Below, piece by piece: positions 37,901 through 45,449 of a stretch of 64,000 bases of DNA (position 1 is the stretch's first letter; each line of letters opens with the position of its first letter). The DNA comes from Methylopila turkensis (GTDB lineage: Bacteria; Pseudomonadota; Alphaproteobacteria; Rhizobiales; Methylopilaceae). Position numbers and translations under genes: made by a program. The stretch is taken from contig NZ_BSFL01000004.1 of the NCBI RefSeq assembly GCF_027922325.1, positions 1-64,000 of the forward strand, given 5' to 3'. A model generated the notes under the pieces. It made no database searches and was not told where the DNA came from. It worked only from the letters and a program-made list of their open reading frames with translations.

Positions 37901-38112
37901 GTCTCGACGCGTTTCGTCACCTGCAGCTCGAGCTCGGTCGGCGCCGCGCCGGTCTGCGTGATCGTGACGGAGACAAGCGGCAGGTCGATGTTGGGCATCC
38001 GCGTCACCGGCAGCGACGCGAACGAGAACAGGCCGATCGCCGTCAGCACCACGAACAGCACCAGCGGCGGGATCGGCTTGCGGATCGACCAAGCTGAGAC
38101 GTTGAGCGCCAT
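34984..38112 (-). CDS. RND efflux transporter, inner-membrane pump (AcrB/HAE1-like)
   Basis: 1042 residues with the RND plan: helix 1, large periplasmic porter loop, helices 2-6, second loop, helices 8-12. The proton relay is seen in helix 4 as GILVDDAIVEIENI, and a conserved GIVTKNAILLVDFAIE in helix 10. It exports drugs or other toxic molecules in a tripartite complex. It is downstream of the adaptor gene by 5 bases; no outer-membrane factor gene is adjacent, so it would use a TolC-like protein encoded elsewhere. Substrate unknown. Confidence 0.94.
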   Translation of the reverse strand: MALNVSAWSIRKPIPPLVLFVVLTAIGLFSFASLPVTRMPNIDLPLVSVTITQTGAAPTELELQVTKRVETAVAGLAGVKHITSSISDGVSLTMVEFQLETEVDRAVNDVRDAVTKIRSELPQSIEEPLIQRIDVEGMAIATYAAYAPAMSPEELSWFVDDRIVRVLQGVRGVSQVRREGGVDREIRVALDPARLQALGVTSADVNAQLRATNVDLAGGRGQVGTQEQTVRTLAGALTVERLAATRISLPGGREVRLSDLGTVRDGAAEPRAAARLDGKPIVSFGIYRAKGFSDVVVAEAAQKKLDEFAAAHPEVALTLIDTTVRYTKADYESAMHTLIEGAALAVVVVFLFLRDFRATLISALAIPLSILPTFWVMDALGFSLNGVSLLAITLVTGILVDDAIVEIENIVRHMRTGKSAYRASIEAADEIGLAVVATTATIIAVFLPVSFMGGIAGQYFKQFGITVAVAVAFSLLVARLITPLLAAYFLRDHEAQEERDGLIMRFYTRLLAWSVRWRFVTVGAGVALFVGSIMLAGLLPSGFLPENDTSRSILKIELPPGSTLAQSEEVGQRITALLKARPEVASVYAAIGSEAAGGMAVATGEVRKGVLIINLKPRSERDLTQKRFEATIRDDLAKIPDIRTNFGNDGGQRDFSLIVSGADGEAVEKAAVELEKQTRASVPGLLNVVSTAAIDRPEIRIVPKLDEAAMLGVSVAQIAETVRIATIGDIEQNLAKFSAVDRQIPIRVQLDEAARTDISTFENLRVRRDAGGSVPLSAVAEVSFGKGPTSLDRYDRDRRVALEGDLAPGVALGTALEAVKALPAAKNLPEGVTLKEFGDVEIMNEVFSGFAIAMAAGVLLVFAVLVLLFADVVQPVTILMSLPLSIGGAFVALLITGNSVSLPVVIGFLMLMGIVTKNAILLVDFAIEEIARGVDRTAALVDAGRKRARPIVMTTVAMAAGMVPSALALGEGGAFRAPMAIAVIGGLLASTVLSLVFVPAVFTIMDDLRRIFVRVFGRFVGPTDEPGDEAAAEAPPRLRAAE

Positions 38113-38117
38113 CGCCG

Positions 38118-39425
38118 TCAGTTCCTCGCCGAGGCCGACACGCCTTGCGCCTCGACCGGCGCCACGCGGTCGCCGTCGCGCAGGAAGCCGCCGGCGCGGG
38201 CGATCACCGCCTCGCCGGCGGAGACGCCTTCGAGAATCTCGACGCCGTCGCCGTCCTGCAGGCCGAGCGTGACCCGGCGCTCGGACACCGCGCCGTCCGT
38301 CACCACCTGCACGATCGCGCTGTCGGCGCCGTAGAGCACGGCGGACTGCGGCACGGTCACGCCCTGGCGGCGCGCGGTCTCGATCCGGCCCCGCGCGAAC
38401 AGGCCCGGCCGCAGCACGCCGTCGACCGGCAGCGCGACGCGGACGACGCCGAGCCGCGTCGCCGCGTCGACGGTCGGCTCCACCAGCCGCACCCGGCCCT
38501 CGAACGGCTTCGGCGATCCCGCCGCCATGACCCAGGCCGGCTGGCCGGCGCTGATCGCGTGAAGGCGCGTCTCCGTCGCCTCCGCCTTCAGCTCGATCTC
38601 GCCGTCGCGCACGATCTGGAACAGCGGCTCTCCGCCCATGCCGACGATCTGGCCGACCCGCGCGGTGCGGCTCGCCACCACGCCGGCGGTCGGCGCCCTC
38701 ACCTCGGTGCGGGCGAGCCTGAGCGCGATCTCGCGCCCCTGCGCCTCCGCCAGCGCCTTGTCGGCCTGCGCCACCTTGAGGTTCTGCCTCTGCGCCCGCA
38801 CCCGCGCCGCGGCCACCTCCGACGCGGTCTGGCGCGCCTGCAGCGTCTCGCCGGTGACGTTGCCCGAGCTCCGAAGCTGCTCGGCGCGCTTCAGCGCGGC
38901 GATCGCCTCCACCTGCGAAGCCTCGGCCTCGGCGATGGCGGCCTCCACCTGCGCGATGGCGGCTTCGGCCTTGGCGATCGCGGAGGCGTTCTGGAGCGCT
39001 TGCGTCTCCAGCATGTCGCGATCAAGCCGCGCCAACACCTGGCCCTGGGCGACCTGGTCGCCGACGTCGACGAGGTATTCGTCAAGCCTCAGCCCGTCGA
39101 TCTGCGGGCTCACCAGCACGTCGTCGCGGGCGACGAGCGTGCCGGTGACGGTCTCGATCTGCGCGATCTCGCGCCGCGCGGCGATGGCGACCGTCACGGA
39201 GATCGGCTTCGCCGCCGGCGCCGCGGACTCGGCCGCTTGCGACGGCGTCTGCCGCTCGGCGGCGTAGCGGGCGAACTCGTCCTTGAGCAGGAAGGCCGCC
39301 CCCACCGCCACGGCGAGGCCGAGCACGAGCCAAGGCCATCGCCGCCGCCGTCGAACGGGCGGAGGGGCGTGCGCCGTCTCGGACATTGGCTGGCCGGACG
39401 GGCGCGGGCGCATCGGCGCGTTCAT
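38118..39425 (-). CDS. RND efflux periplasmic adaptor (membrane fusion protein)
   Basis: 435 residues. A short Arg-rich cytosolic start, one membrane anchor (about 31-47), split lipoyl domain around an alpha-helical coiled-coil hairpin (about 130-225, with many AEA/AIA heptads), then beta-barrel and membrane-proximal domains (about 235-430). It bridges the RND pump and a TolC-like channel. The ATG overlaps the tetR stop in ATGA, so translation is coupled. Confidence 0.92.
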   Translation of the reverse strand: MNAPMRPRPSGQPMSETAHAPPPVRRRRRWPWLVLGLAVAVGAAFLLKDEFARYAAERQTPSQAAESAAPAAKPISVTVAIAARREIAQIETVTGTLVARDDVLVSPQIDGLRLDEYLVDVGDQVAQGQVLARLDRDMLETQALQNASAIAKAEAAIAQVEAAIAEAEASQVEAIAALKRAEQLRSSGNVTGETLQARQTASEVAAARVRAQRQNLKVAQADKALAEAQGREIALRLARTEVRAPTAGVVASRTARVGQIVGMGGEPLFQIVRDGEIELKAEATETRLHAISAGQPAWVMAAGSPKPFEGRVRLVEPTVDAATRLGVVRVALPVDGVLRPGLFARGRIETARRQGVTVPQSAVLYGADSAIVQVVTDGAVSERRVTLGLQDGDGVEILEGVSAGEAVIARAGGFLRDGDRVAPVEAQGVSASARN

Positions 39426-40042
39426 CGCAGAGCCCCCGCAGGCGCGGCGAGGAAGCTGCGCACCGCGCGCTCGAACATGACCAGCAGATCGTCCACGCCG
39501 GCGATCCCCTCCAGGCCCATGCGCAGAAGGAGGCCGTCCGCGAGCGATGACAGTAGGCGCACGGCCGCCGCCGCGTCGAGGGCGGGATCGACCTGCCCGA
39601 GCGTCTGGCCGCGCTGGATCACCCGGACGAGCAGGTCGTGGATCTCGCCTTCGCAGCGCTGCGTGATGGCGTTGACCTGCGGATTGCGCGCGGCTTCGGC
39701 GCAGAGCTCGATGAAGATCGGCATGCCGCCGGTCTGCAGGTTGCCGGTCAGGAAATCCCTGCCCGCCTGCACCAGCGCGCCGACCACGTCGTCGGCCTCA
39801 AGCAACGGCGCCAGCATCGCCGGCGCCTCGGCGCGGTCGCGCTCGACGATCGCCTCGATGATGGCTTCCTTCGACGGGAAGTAGCGGTAGAGCGCGCCCG
39901 GGCTCATGCCGGCCTCGGCGCAGATCGCCTGCATGCCGGTGGCGTGGAAGCCCCCTTGCGCGAAGCACGTCACCGCCGCGTCGAGAATCCGCCGCCGCTG
40001 GTCCTGCTGCCGGCGCGCGCGCGGGCCGATCACCGGGCTCAT
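39422..40042 (-). CDS. TetR-family repressor of the RND operon
   Basis: 206 residues from the ATG at 40042 (start inferred). N-terminal TetR helix-turn-helix with RRRILDAAVTCFAQGGF and MSPGALYRYFPSKE; variable ligand-binding C-terminal domain. An in-frame ATG at 40093 would place the operator palindrome 40071-40086 inside the coding region and add residues without family homology, so I prefer the internal start. First gene of tetR-MFP-RND; probably autoregulatory and relieved by pump substrates. Confidence 0.88.
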   Translation of the reverse strand: MSPVIGPRARRQQDQRRRILDAAVTCFAQGGFHATGMQAICAEAGMSPGALYRYFPSKEAIIEAIVERDRAEAPAMLAPLLEADDVVGALVQAGRDFLTGNLQTGGMPIFIELCAEAARNPQVNAITQRCEGEIHDLLVRVIQRGQTLGQVDPALDAAAAVRLLSSLADGLLLRMGLEGIAGVDDLLVMFERAVRSFLAAPAGALR

Positions 40043-40070
40043 GTCGTTCAAGGCGGATATCCCAGTGAGA

Positions 40071-40086
40071 GCGAACGTTCGTTCGC
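40071..40086. promoter_or_regulatory. TetR-type operator upstream of tetR-MFP-RND
   Basis: GCGAACGTTCGTTCGC: arms GCGAAC and GTTCGC around GTTC, with GAACGTTC inside. The form is typical of AcrR/TetR operators, and it lies 29 bases before the chosen tetR start. Confidence 0.7.
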
Positions 40087-40207
40087 ATTTCATAGCGGAA
40101 GCGTCGCGCTCCGTAAAGATGCGACCCGGCGGCCTGCGGTCCCGGCGCTCGGGACGGCGCTGCGAATGCGAAATCCGGCTGGATGAGAGACGCGCCGAAC
40201 GCGCGTC

Positions 40208-40288
40208 GTCGTCCTTCGGCTTCCGGAGGACCCATCGTCTACGTCACGCTCCGCGTCGGAGATGGATGGTCCGGTCGAGGCGGACCAT
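40208..40288. repeat. REP-like paired hairpin element, family 1 copy B
   Basis: Same plan as 550-629: a CGTCCTTCGG...CCGGAGGACC hairpin (about 40208-40232) then ATGGTCCGG...CGGACCAT (40266-40288). It lies in the 360-base gap between tetR and the TPM-domain gene. Apart from this element and the tetR operator I see nothing else in that gap. Confidence 0.65.
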
Positions 40289-40402
40289 GACGAAGGATCA
40301 GGCGGAGAGCGAGCCAGTACCGAACCTGCCGGCGCGAGGAACGCGCCCGAACCCGCAGGCCGCCGCATGCGTCGGCATGACGATTTGGAGGCGCAGGCGT
40401 CG

Positions 40403-41032
40403 TCAGCGGACGATCGGTTCGTCCGGCAGTTCGTCGCCGACGCCGGGCTGCGGCGGCAGGGCGTCGGCGAGGGCCTCGCCGCAGCGCGCCACCGCGGCGA
40501 CGATCCCGTCCGCGATCCGCCCTTCCCGCGCCGCCTCGACCACCAGCGCCACTTCCTCGCGCCATGTCTCCGGCGCGACGGCGTCGTGCACGCCGGAATC
40601 GGCGATGACCTCGACCCGCCGGTCGGCTGCCGCGACATGGAGCAGGACGCCGGTGCGCCCCAGCGTGCGGCCGAGGCCGAGGTCGTCGAAGGCCTGCTCG
40701 GCGGCGCGATGGGCCGCACTGTGGGCGGCGATGCGTCCGACGCGAAGCGCGCGGCGAACCCTTGACGACGAGGCCAGCGCCGCGAGCAACGCGAACACGA
40801 GCGCCTGCCCGATCACGATCGCCTCGAGCCGCAGGCCCAGCCAGTCGAGCGGACCGGCGGCCGCGATCGCGACGCCGCCCGCGGCGATCAGCGCGACGGT
40901 GGCGTCGGCCTCCTCGCAGGGCGCGGTCTCGACCACCACCACGATCTCGGCGGAGGTGCGCGCTTCCGCGGCGCGCACGGCCGCCGTGATCCGGTCACGG
41001 TCGGCGGGGGACAGAGCCGGCTGCGTCACCAT
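40403..41032 (-). CDS. TPM-domain membrane protein (second of pair)
   Basis: 209 residues from the ATG at 41032, overlapping the upstream TPM gene by 7 bases. A TPM domain with ARTSAEIVVVVE is interrupted by two hydrophobic helices (about 45-75 and 78-100). It continues with GRTGVLLHVAAADRRVEVIADSGVHD, the usual second half. TPM proteins are linked to photosystem repair in plants and to envelope functions with LemA in bacteria; no lemA gene is present here. Role unknown. Confidence 0.75.
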   Translation of the reverse strand: MVTQPALSPADRDRITAAVRAAEARTSAEIVVVVETAPCEEADATVALIAAGGVAIAAAGPLDWLGLRLEAIVIGQALVFALLAALASSSRVRRALRVGRIAAHSAAHRAAEQAFDDLGLGRTLGRTGVLLHVAAADRRVEVIADSGVHDAVAPETWREEVALVVEAAREGRIADGIVAAVARCGEALADALPPQPGVGDELPDEPIVR

Positions 41033-41820
41033 CCGCCCGAGGCCCCGCCGCCGCCCGAGGAGCCGCCTCCCCCGCCGGAGAACCCGCCGCCCGACGACGA
41101 TCCGCCGGACCAGGAGCCGCCGCCCATCGGCGGTCCGCCGATGATCCACGGCGCGGCGCGACGGCGACGGCCGCCGCCGCTTCCGCCGCTCCGGATCGCG
41201 CGCCAGAACACGTAGAGGAAGAAGAGGATGAAGCAGACGGTGATCGCGGCCGAGATCAGCGATGCGGTCTCGTCCTCGCGTTCGAGCGCGGCGGCGCGCG
41301 CCTTGTAGTCGTCGGAATGGCCGGAGAACACCGCCATGACGTCGTCCGCGCCGCGGATGACGCCGCCGGGAAAATCGCCGGCGCGGAAGCGCGGCAGGAT
41401 AGCGTTCTCGATGATGAGGCGCGAGACCGCGTCGGTGAGTTCGCCCTCGAGCCCATAGCCGACCTCGATCCGGACCCTGCGGTCGTTCGGCGCCACCAGC
41501 AGCAGCGCGCCGTCGTTGCGCGCCTTGTCGCCGAGCCCCCAGGCCCGAAACAGACGGTTGGCGAAATCCTCGACCGAGGTCCCCTGCAACGACGGCACGG
41601 TCGCGACCGCGAGCTGGCGGCCGGTCGTGTCCTGAAACGTCTTGAGTTTCTCGGTGAGCGCCGCCTCGGCCTCGGGCGGCAGGATGTCGGCCTGGTCGAC
41701 GACGTAGCCGGAGAAGGGCGGGAACGAGAGTTCAGCCCTGACCGGCGTCGCGGCCAGCAGCAGGGCGGCGCCGACGAGACATGCCGCGATCAGCCGACCG
41801 AAGGAACTCAGAGCCGCCAT
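41026..41820 (-). CDS. TPM-domain protein with Gly/Ser-rich C-terminus
   Basis: 264 residues from the ATG at 41820, chosen because it begins the signal peptide (cut after VRA, about residue 29). TPM domain at about 38-165 with YVVDQADILPPEAE at its start and NDGALLLVAPNDRRVRIEVGYGLEG. One membrane helix (about 193-212) and a Gly/Ser-rich tail ending SSGGGGASGGW follow, the classic layout of the YgcG-like TPM family. It faces the periplasm. It forms a coupled pair with the downstream TPM gene. Confidence 0.85.
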   Translation of the reverse strand: MAALSSFGRLIAACLVGAALLLAATPVRAELSFPPFSGYVVDQADILPPEAEAALTEKLKTFQDTTGRQLAVATVPSLQGTSVEDFANRLFRAWGLGDKARNDGALLLVAPNDRRVRIEVGYGLEGELTDAVSRLIIENAILPRFRAGDFPGGVIRGADDVMAVFSGHSDDYKARAAALEREDETASLISAAITVCFILFFLYVFWRAIRSGGSGGGRRRRAAPWIIGGPPMGGGSWSGGSSSGGGFSGGGGGSSGGGGASGGW

Positions 41821-41858
41821 GAGCGCATCTGGAGCATGGCCGCAAGCTTCCGACAAGC

Positions 41859-41974
41859 CGTCATCCCGGCCGCAGCGGAGCGGACAGCCGGGATCGCCCC
41901 AAAAATGAGACTCCGCAGTGGCGTCTTCTCCGGAGAACGATCCCGGCTCGGCCTTACGGCCGTCCGGGATGACG
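41859..41974. repeat. Palindromic intergenic repeat, family 3 copy B
   Basis: Outer arms CGTCATCCCGG (41859-41869) and CCGGGATGACG (41964-41974) are perfect complements 116 bases apart. The inner arms GGGATCG (about 41890) and CGATCCC (about 41938) form a second tier. It lies between rho and the TPM genes. Confidence 0.7.
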
Positions 41975-41988
41975 CGCCGGAGGCCCGA

Positions 41989-43254
41989 TCAGGTGTTCAT
42001 GGACTCGAAGAAGTCGGCGTTGGTCTTCGTCGACCGCAGCTTGTCCAGCAGGAACTCCATCGCGTCGACGGTGCCCATCGGGTTCAGGATGCGGCGGAGC
42101 ACATACATCTTCTTGAGGGTGTCGGCCGGAACGATGAGCTCTTCCTTGCGCGTGCCCGAGCGGGTGATGTCCATCGCCGGGAAGGTGCGCTTGTCCGAGA
42201 CCTTGCGGTCCAGGATGATCTCGGAGTTGCCGGTGCCCTTGAACTCCTCGAAGATCACCTCGTCCATGCGGCTGCCGGTGTCGATCAGGGCGGACGCGAT
42301 GATCGTCAGCGAGCCGCCTTCCTCGATGTTGCGCGCCGCGCCGAAGAAGCGCTTCGGGCGCTGCAGCGCGTTGGCGTCCACGCCGCCGGTCAGCACCTTG
42401 CCGGACGAGGGCACCACGGTGTTGTACGCCCGGCCGAGACGGGTGATCGAGTCCAGCAGGATGACGACGTCGCGGCCATGCTCGACGAGGCGCTTGGCCT
42501 TTTCGATCACCATCTCGGCGACCTGCACGTGGCGCTGGGCCGGCTCGTCGAAGGTGGAGGAGATGACCTCGCCCTTCACCGAGCGCTGCATGTCGGTCAC
42601 CTCCTCCGGCCGCTCGTCGATCAGCAGCACAATGAGGTAGCACTCGGGATGGTTGGCGGCGATCGCGGTCGCGATGTTCTGCATCATGACCGTCTTGCCG
42701 GTGCGCGGCGGCGCCACGATCAGAGCGCGCTGGCCCTTGCCGAGCGGCGCGACGATGTCGATCACGCGGGTCGACATGTCCTTCTTGGTCGGATTGTCGA
42801 TCTCCATCTTCAGCCGCTCGTCCGGGTAGAGCGGCGTCAGATTGTCGAAATGGACCTTGTGCCGGACCTTCTCCGGGTCGTCGAAGTTGATCGTGTTGAC
42901 CTTGAGAAGCGCGAAGTAGCGCTCGCCGTCCTTCGGGCTGCGGATCTGGCCCTCCACCGTGTCGCCGGTGCGAAGCGAGAACCGGCGGATCTGGGAGGGC
43001 GAGATGTAGATGTCGTCGGGGCCGGGCAGATAGTTGGCGTCCGGCGAGCGCAGGAAGCCGAAGCCGTCCTGCAGCACCTCCACCACGCCGACGCCGATGA
43101 TGTCGGTCTCGCGCGCGGCGAGCTGCTTGAGGATCGCGAACAGCAGCTCCTGCTTGCGCAGCGTGCTGGCGTTCTCGACCTCGAGCTCCTCCGCCTGGAC
43201 GAGGATTTCGGTCGGCGACTTGGCCTTGAGATCGGAAAGCCTGACTTCGGGCAT
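41989..43254 (-). CDS. rho: Transcription termination factor Rho
   Basis: 421 residues (E. coli 419). N-terminal helix bundle, then a cold-shock-like RNA-binding domain with [15 protein letters not shown]. The RecA-type ATPase has Walker [13 protein letters not shown] and Walker [19 protein letters not shown] hexameric helicase that ends transcription of untranslated RNA. Located in the rho-hemJ-hemE run left of the predicted origin, transcribed away from it. The 282-base upstream gap holds its promoter; I see no other gene there. Confidence 0.97.
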   Translation of the reverse strand: MPEVRLSDLKAKSPTEILVQAEELEVENASTLRKQELLFAILKQLAARETDIIGVGVVEVLQDGFGFLRSPDANYLPGPDDIYISPSQIRRFSLRTGDTVEGQIRSPKDGERYFALLKVNTINFDDPEKVRHKVHFDNLTPLYPDERLKMEIDNPTKKDMSTRVIDIVAPLGKGQRALIVAPPRTGKTVMMQNIATAIAANHPECYLIVLLIDERPEEVTDMQRSVKGEVISSTFDEPAQRHVQVAEMVIEKAKRLVEHGRDVVILLDSITRLGRAYNTVVPSSGKVLTGGVDANALQRPKRFFGAARNIEEGGSLTIIASALIDTGSRMDEVIFEEFKGTGNSEIILDRKVSDKRTFPAMDITRSGTRKEELIVPADTLKKMYVLRRILNPMGTVDAMEFLLDKLRSTKTNADFFESMNT

Positions 43255-43536
43255 CGTGAGCCTTCGGGAGATTGAATCCGACGGGAAGCGGTGGTCGGAG
43301 AGCAGTCGCGTGGAGGGGGATCAGTTCAGGCGCTTCCGGCGCGCGGCGCCGAAACGTCGCCGCTCATTCGCCGTCATGCCGTTCGCCGAATGGCGGGCAT
43401 GTATCCGCAGGCGGGTTTGTCCGGCCGCTGGACTGGACCGAACGCCTGGACTCTGCGTGGGAACGCAACCGTCTTAACCCATTCGCGGCGGCCGCGACAA
43501 GAGGCGGCTGCGCGAATTCGGCCGGACCGCGCGAGA

Positions 43537-43965
43537 TTAGAAAGGCTTCACGATCACAAGTACGACGATCGCGACCATGAGCAGCGTGGGGACCTCGTTC
43601 GCGATGCGGAAGAACCGGGTCGAGCGCCGGTTGCGGTCGGCCGCGAAATCCTTGACCCAACGCGACATGGCGCCGTGGAAGCCGGACAGCGCCAGCACCA
43701 GCGCGATCTTGCCGTGCAGCCAGCCGGAACCGCCCCAGCCGCCGAGCCACAGCAGCGCGAGGCCCGCGAACCAAGTCACGATCATGGCGGGCGTCGCGAT
43801 CGCCTTAAGCAGGCGGCGCTCCATCACCTTGAAGGTCTCGGAGGTCGGAGACCCTACGGGCTCCATGGAATGGTAGACGAACAGCCGCGGCAGATAGAGG
43901 CTCGCCGCCATCCACGCGATCACCGCGACGACGTGGAGCGCCTTGATCCAGGGGTAAAGGTCCAT
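43537..43965 (-). CDS. hemJ: Protoporphyrinogen oxidase HemJ
   Basis: 142 residues with four membrane helices. Family residues include His11 in WIKALHVVAVIAWMA and the LHGKIALVL motif. HemJ oxidises protoporphyrinogen IX to protoporphyrin IX in the inner membrane, the penultimate haem step. It lies 39 bases downstream of hemE, supporting a hemE-hemJ unit. Confidence 0.93.
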   Translation of the reverse strand: MDLYPWIKALHVVAVIAWMAASLYLPRLFVYHSMEPVGSPTSETFKVMERRLLKAIATPAMIVTWFAGLALLWLGGWGGSGWLHGKIALVLALSGFHGAMSRWVKDFAADRNRRSTRFFRIANEVPTLLMVAIVVLVIVKPF

Positions 43966-44004
43966 CGCCAGGTCCTTAGGCCTTAGGCGACCGCGCGTCG
44001 AGGG

Positions 44005-45075
44005 TCAGCCTCGCCGCACCCGCGCGACCATCTGGGCGACATGCTCCGGCGGGGTCTCCTGCCGCACGCCGTGGCCGAGGTTCACGATCAGGGGCCCGTG
44101 GCCGAGATCGGCCAGAACGCCGTCCACGGCCGCGTCCAGCGCCGCGCCGCCCGCGACCAGCGCGATCGGGTCCACGTTGCCCTGCAGCGCGACGCCCGCC
44201 GGCACGGCGGCGCGCGCGGCGATCCGGTTCTCGGCGGTGGCGAGCCCGAAGGCGTCGGCCGGGACGGCGGCGGCGAAATCGGCGAGCTTCGCGCCGGCGC
44301 CGCGGGCGAAGGCGATGAGCTTCACCTCCGGCGCCGCCGCCTTCACCTTGGCGCAGATCGCGCGTATCGGCTCCGTCGACCAGCGCGCGAACTCGGCCGG
44401 CGGCAGGTCGCCGCTCCAGCTGTCGAACACCTGAACCGCCTGCGCGCCCGCCCGGACCTGCGCCAGCAGATGCGCGACGGAGGCCTCGACCAGCCGGTCG
44501 ATCAGCGCCTGGAACGTCTCGGGCTCGCGGTAGGCGAGCTTGCGGGCGGCGGCCTGCTCGTCGCCGCCGCGGCCGCCGACCATGTAGGTCGCGACGGTGT
44601 AGGGGGCCCCGCAGAAGCCGATCAGCGCGACCTCCGGGTCGAGCGCGGCCCGCACCCGCGCCACGGTCTCATAGACCGGCGCGAGGAAGCCGAGGTCGAT
44701 CTCCTCGCGGAGCCGCGCGAACTCGGAAAGCGACGCCACCGGGTCGAGCCGCGGCCCCTCGCCTTCGACGAAGCGGACCTCCTGCCCGAGCGCGTGTGGC
44801 ACGACGAGGATGTCGGAGAACAGGATCGCGGCGTCGAGCGCGAAGCGCCGGATCGGCTGCAGCGTGACCTCGGTCGCGAACTCCGGCGTGTAGCAGAGAT
44901 CGAGGAAGCTGCCGGCCCGGGCGCGAAGCTCGCGATACTCCGGCAGATAGCGGCCGGCCTGGCGCATGAGCCAAACGGGAGGAACCGTCTGGACCTCGCC
45001 GGAGAGCGCTTTCAGGAAGCGGGATTCGGCGCCTGCGGCGGAGGTCGCCGACCGGTTCATCACAGCACCGCCCAC
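44005..45075 (-). CDS. hemE: Uroporphyrinogen decarboxylase
   Basis: 356 residues from the GTG at 45075, chosen because AGGAG lies eight bases upstream; the ATG at 45060 has no ribosome site but would also give a full-length enzyme. Signatures: PPVWLMRQAGRYLPEYRE and FSDILVVPHALG with the catalytic-type Asp. It decarboxylates uroporphyrinogen III to coproporphyrinogen III. It borders the predicted chromosome origin, as in Caulobacter. Confidence 0.95.
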   Translation of the reverse strand: MGGAVMNRSATSAAGAESRFLKALSGEVQTVPPVWLMRQAGRYLPEYRELRARAGSFLDLCYTPEFATEVTLQPIRRFALDAAILFSDILVVPHALGQEVRFVEGEGPRLDPVASLSEFARLREEIDLGFLAPVYETVARVRAALDPEVALIGFCGAPYTVATYMVGGRGGDEQAAARKLAYREPETFQALIDRLVEASVAHLLAQVRAGAQAVQVFDSWSGDLPPAEFARWSTEPIRAICAKVKAAAPEVKLIAFARGAGAKLADFAAAVPADAFGLATAENRIAARAAVPAGVALQGNVDPIALVAGGAALDAAVDGVLADLGHGPLIVNLGHGVRQETPPEHVAQMVARVRRG

Positions 45076-45093
45076 CGGCCCTGCTCCTCTCTA

Positions 45094-45110
45094 GATTCTA
45101 GAATCGACTC
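45094..45110. promoter_or_regulatory. Cluster of three GANTC (CcrM) methylation sites
   Basis: GATTC (45094-45098), GAATC (45101-45105) and GACTC (45106-45110). The first two are the arms of the 12-bp palindrome GATTCTAGAATC. CcrM methylation of GANTC coordinates replication in alphaproteobacteria; the density here is notable in this GC-rich sequence. Confidence 0.7.
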
Positions 45111-45185
45111 TTCTGCTTCTTTTTCTAGGGGTGGGCATTACAGCCGTTCCGGCATGTCCACAAGCCGCCCACATCTTGGCCCGCG

Positions 45186-45200
45186 TTAACCATCCGTTAA
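45186..45200. promoter_or_regulatory. CtrA-type binding site (TTAA-N7-TTAA)
   Basis: TTAACCATCCGTTAA is an exact match to the CtrA consensus TTAA-N7-TTAA. CtrA represses initiation at the Caulobacter origin. Confidence 0.75.
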
Positions 45201-45231
45201 GACCTGTGGCGGGCGCTCGTCCAGCAGGGCG

Positions 45232-45246
45232 TTAACGAGTTCTTCA
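45232..45246. promoter_or_regulatory. Second, imperfect CtrA-type site
   Basis: TTAACGAGTTCTTCA fits TTAA-N7-TTAA with one mismatch in the second half. It lies 31 bases from the perfect site, within the candidate origin. Confidence 0.5.
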
Positions 45247-45449
45247 CCATTTCCACGCGAACGACCTCCGGCGCCGTCCCGGATGCGAGCGGTGTTGATG
45301 ATTTCGGCCGTCTCGGCGAAAGTCGGCGTGAGCCCGAGCGCGGCGGCCGGATCATCCACAGTCGTCCACCGCTCCACACACGGCCCGCCACCGTCCGAAC
45401 GCCGCTCCGCGCGTCCGGTTCCTCCGCTTGCGAAAGCCCGTTCCGCCCC

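Larger units (their letters stand above)
45076..45449. other. oriC: Candidate chromosomal replication origin (oriC)
   Basis: A 374-base gene-free gap between hemE (leftward) and a DUF299/PPSR gene (rightward), the context of Cori in Caulobacter and of origins in many alphaproteobacteria. It holds a perfect TTAA-N7-TTAA CtrA-type site, a second near site, three GANTC methylation motifs in 17 bases, and an AT-richer tract (about 45088-45142). DnaA-box-like words are ATGTCCACA (45154-45162), TCATCCACA (45352-45360, one mismatch to TTATCCACA) and CGCTCCACA (45370-45378). Genes on both sides point away. The parS sites lie 14-16 kb away. The DnaA boxes are weak; the case rests on context plus CtrA/GANTC. 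Confidence 0.75.
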
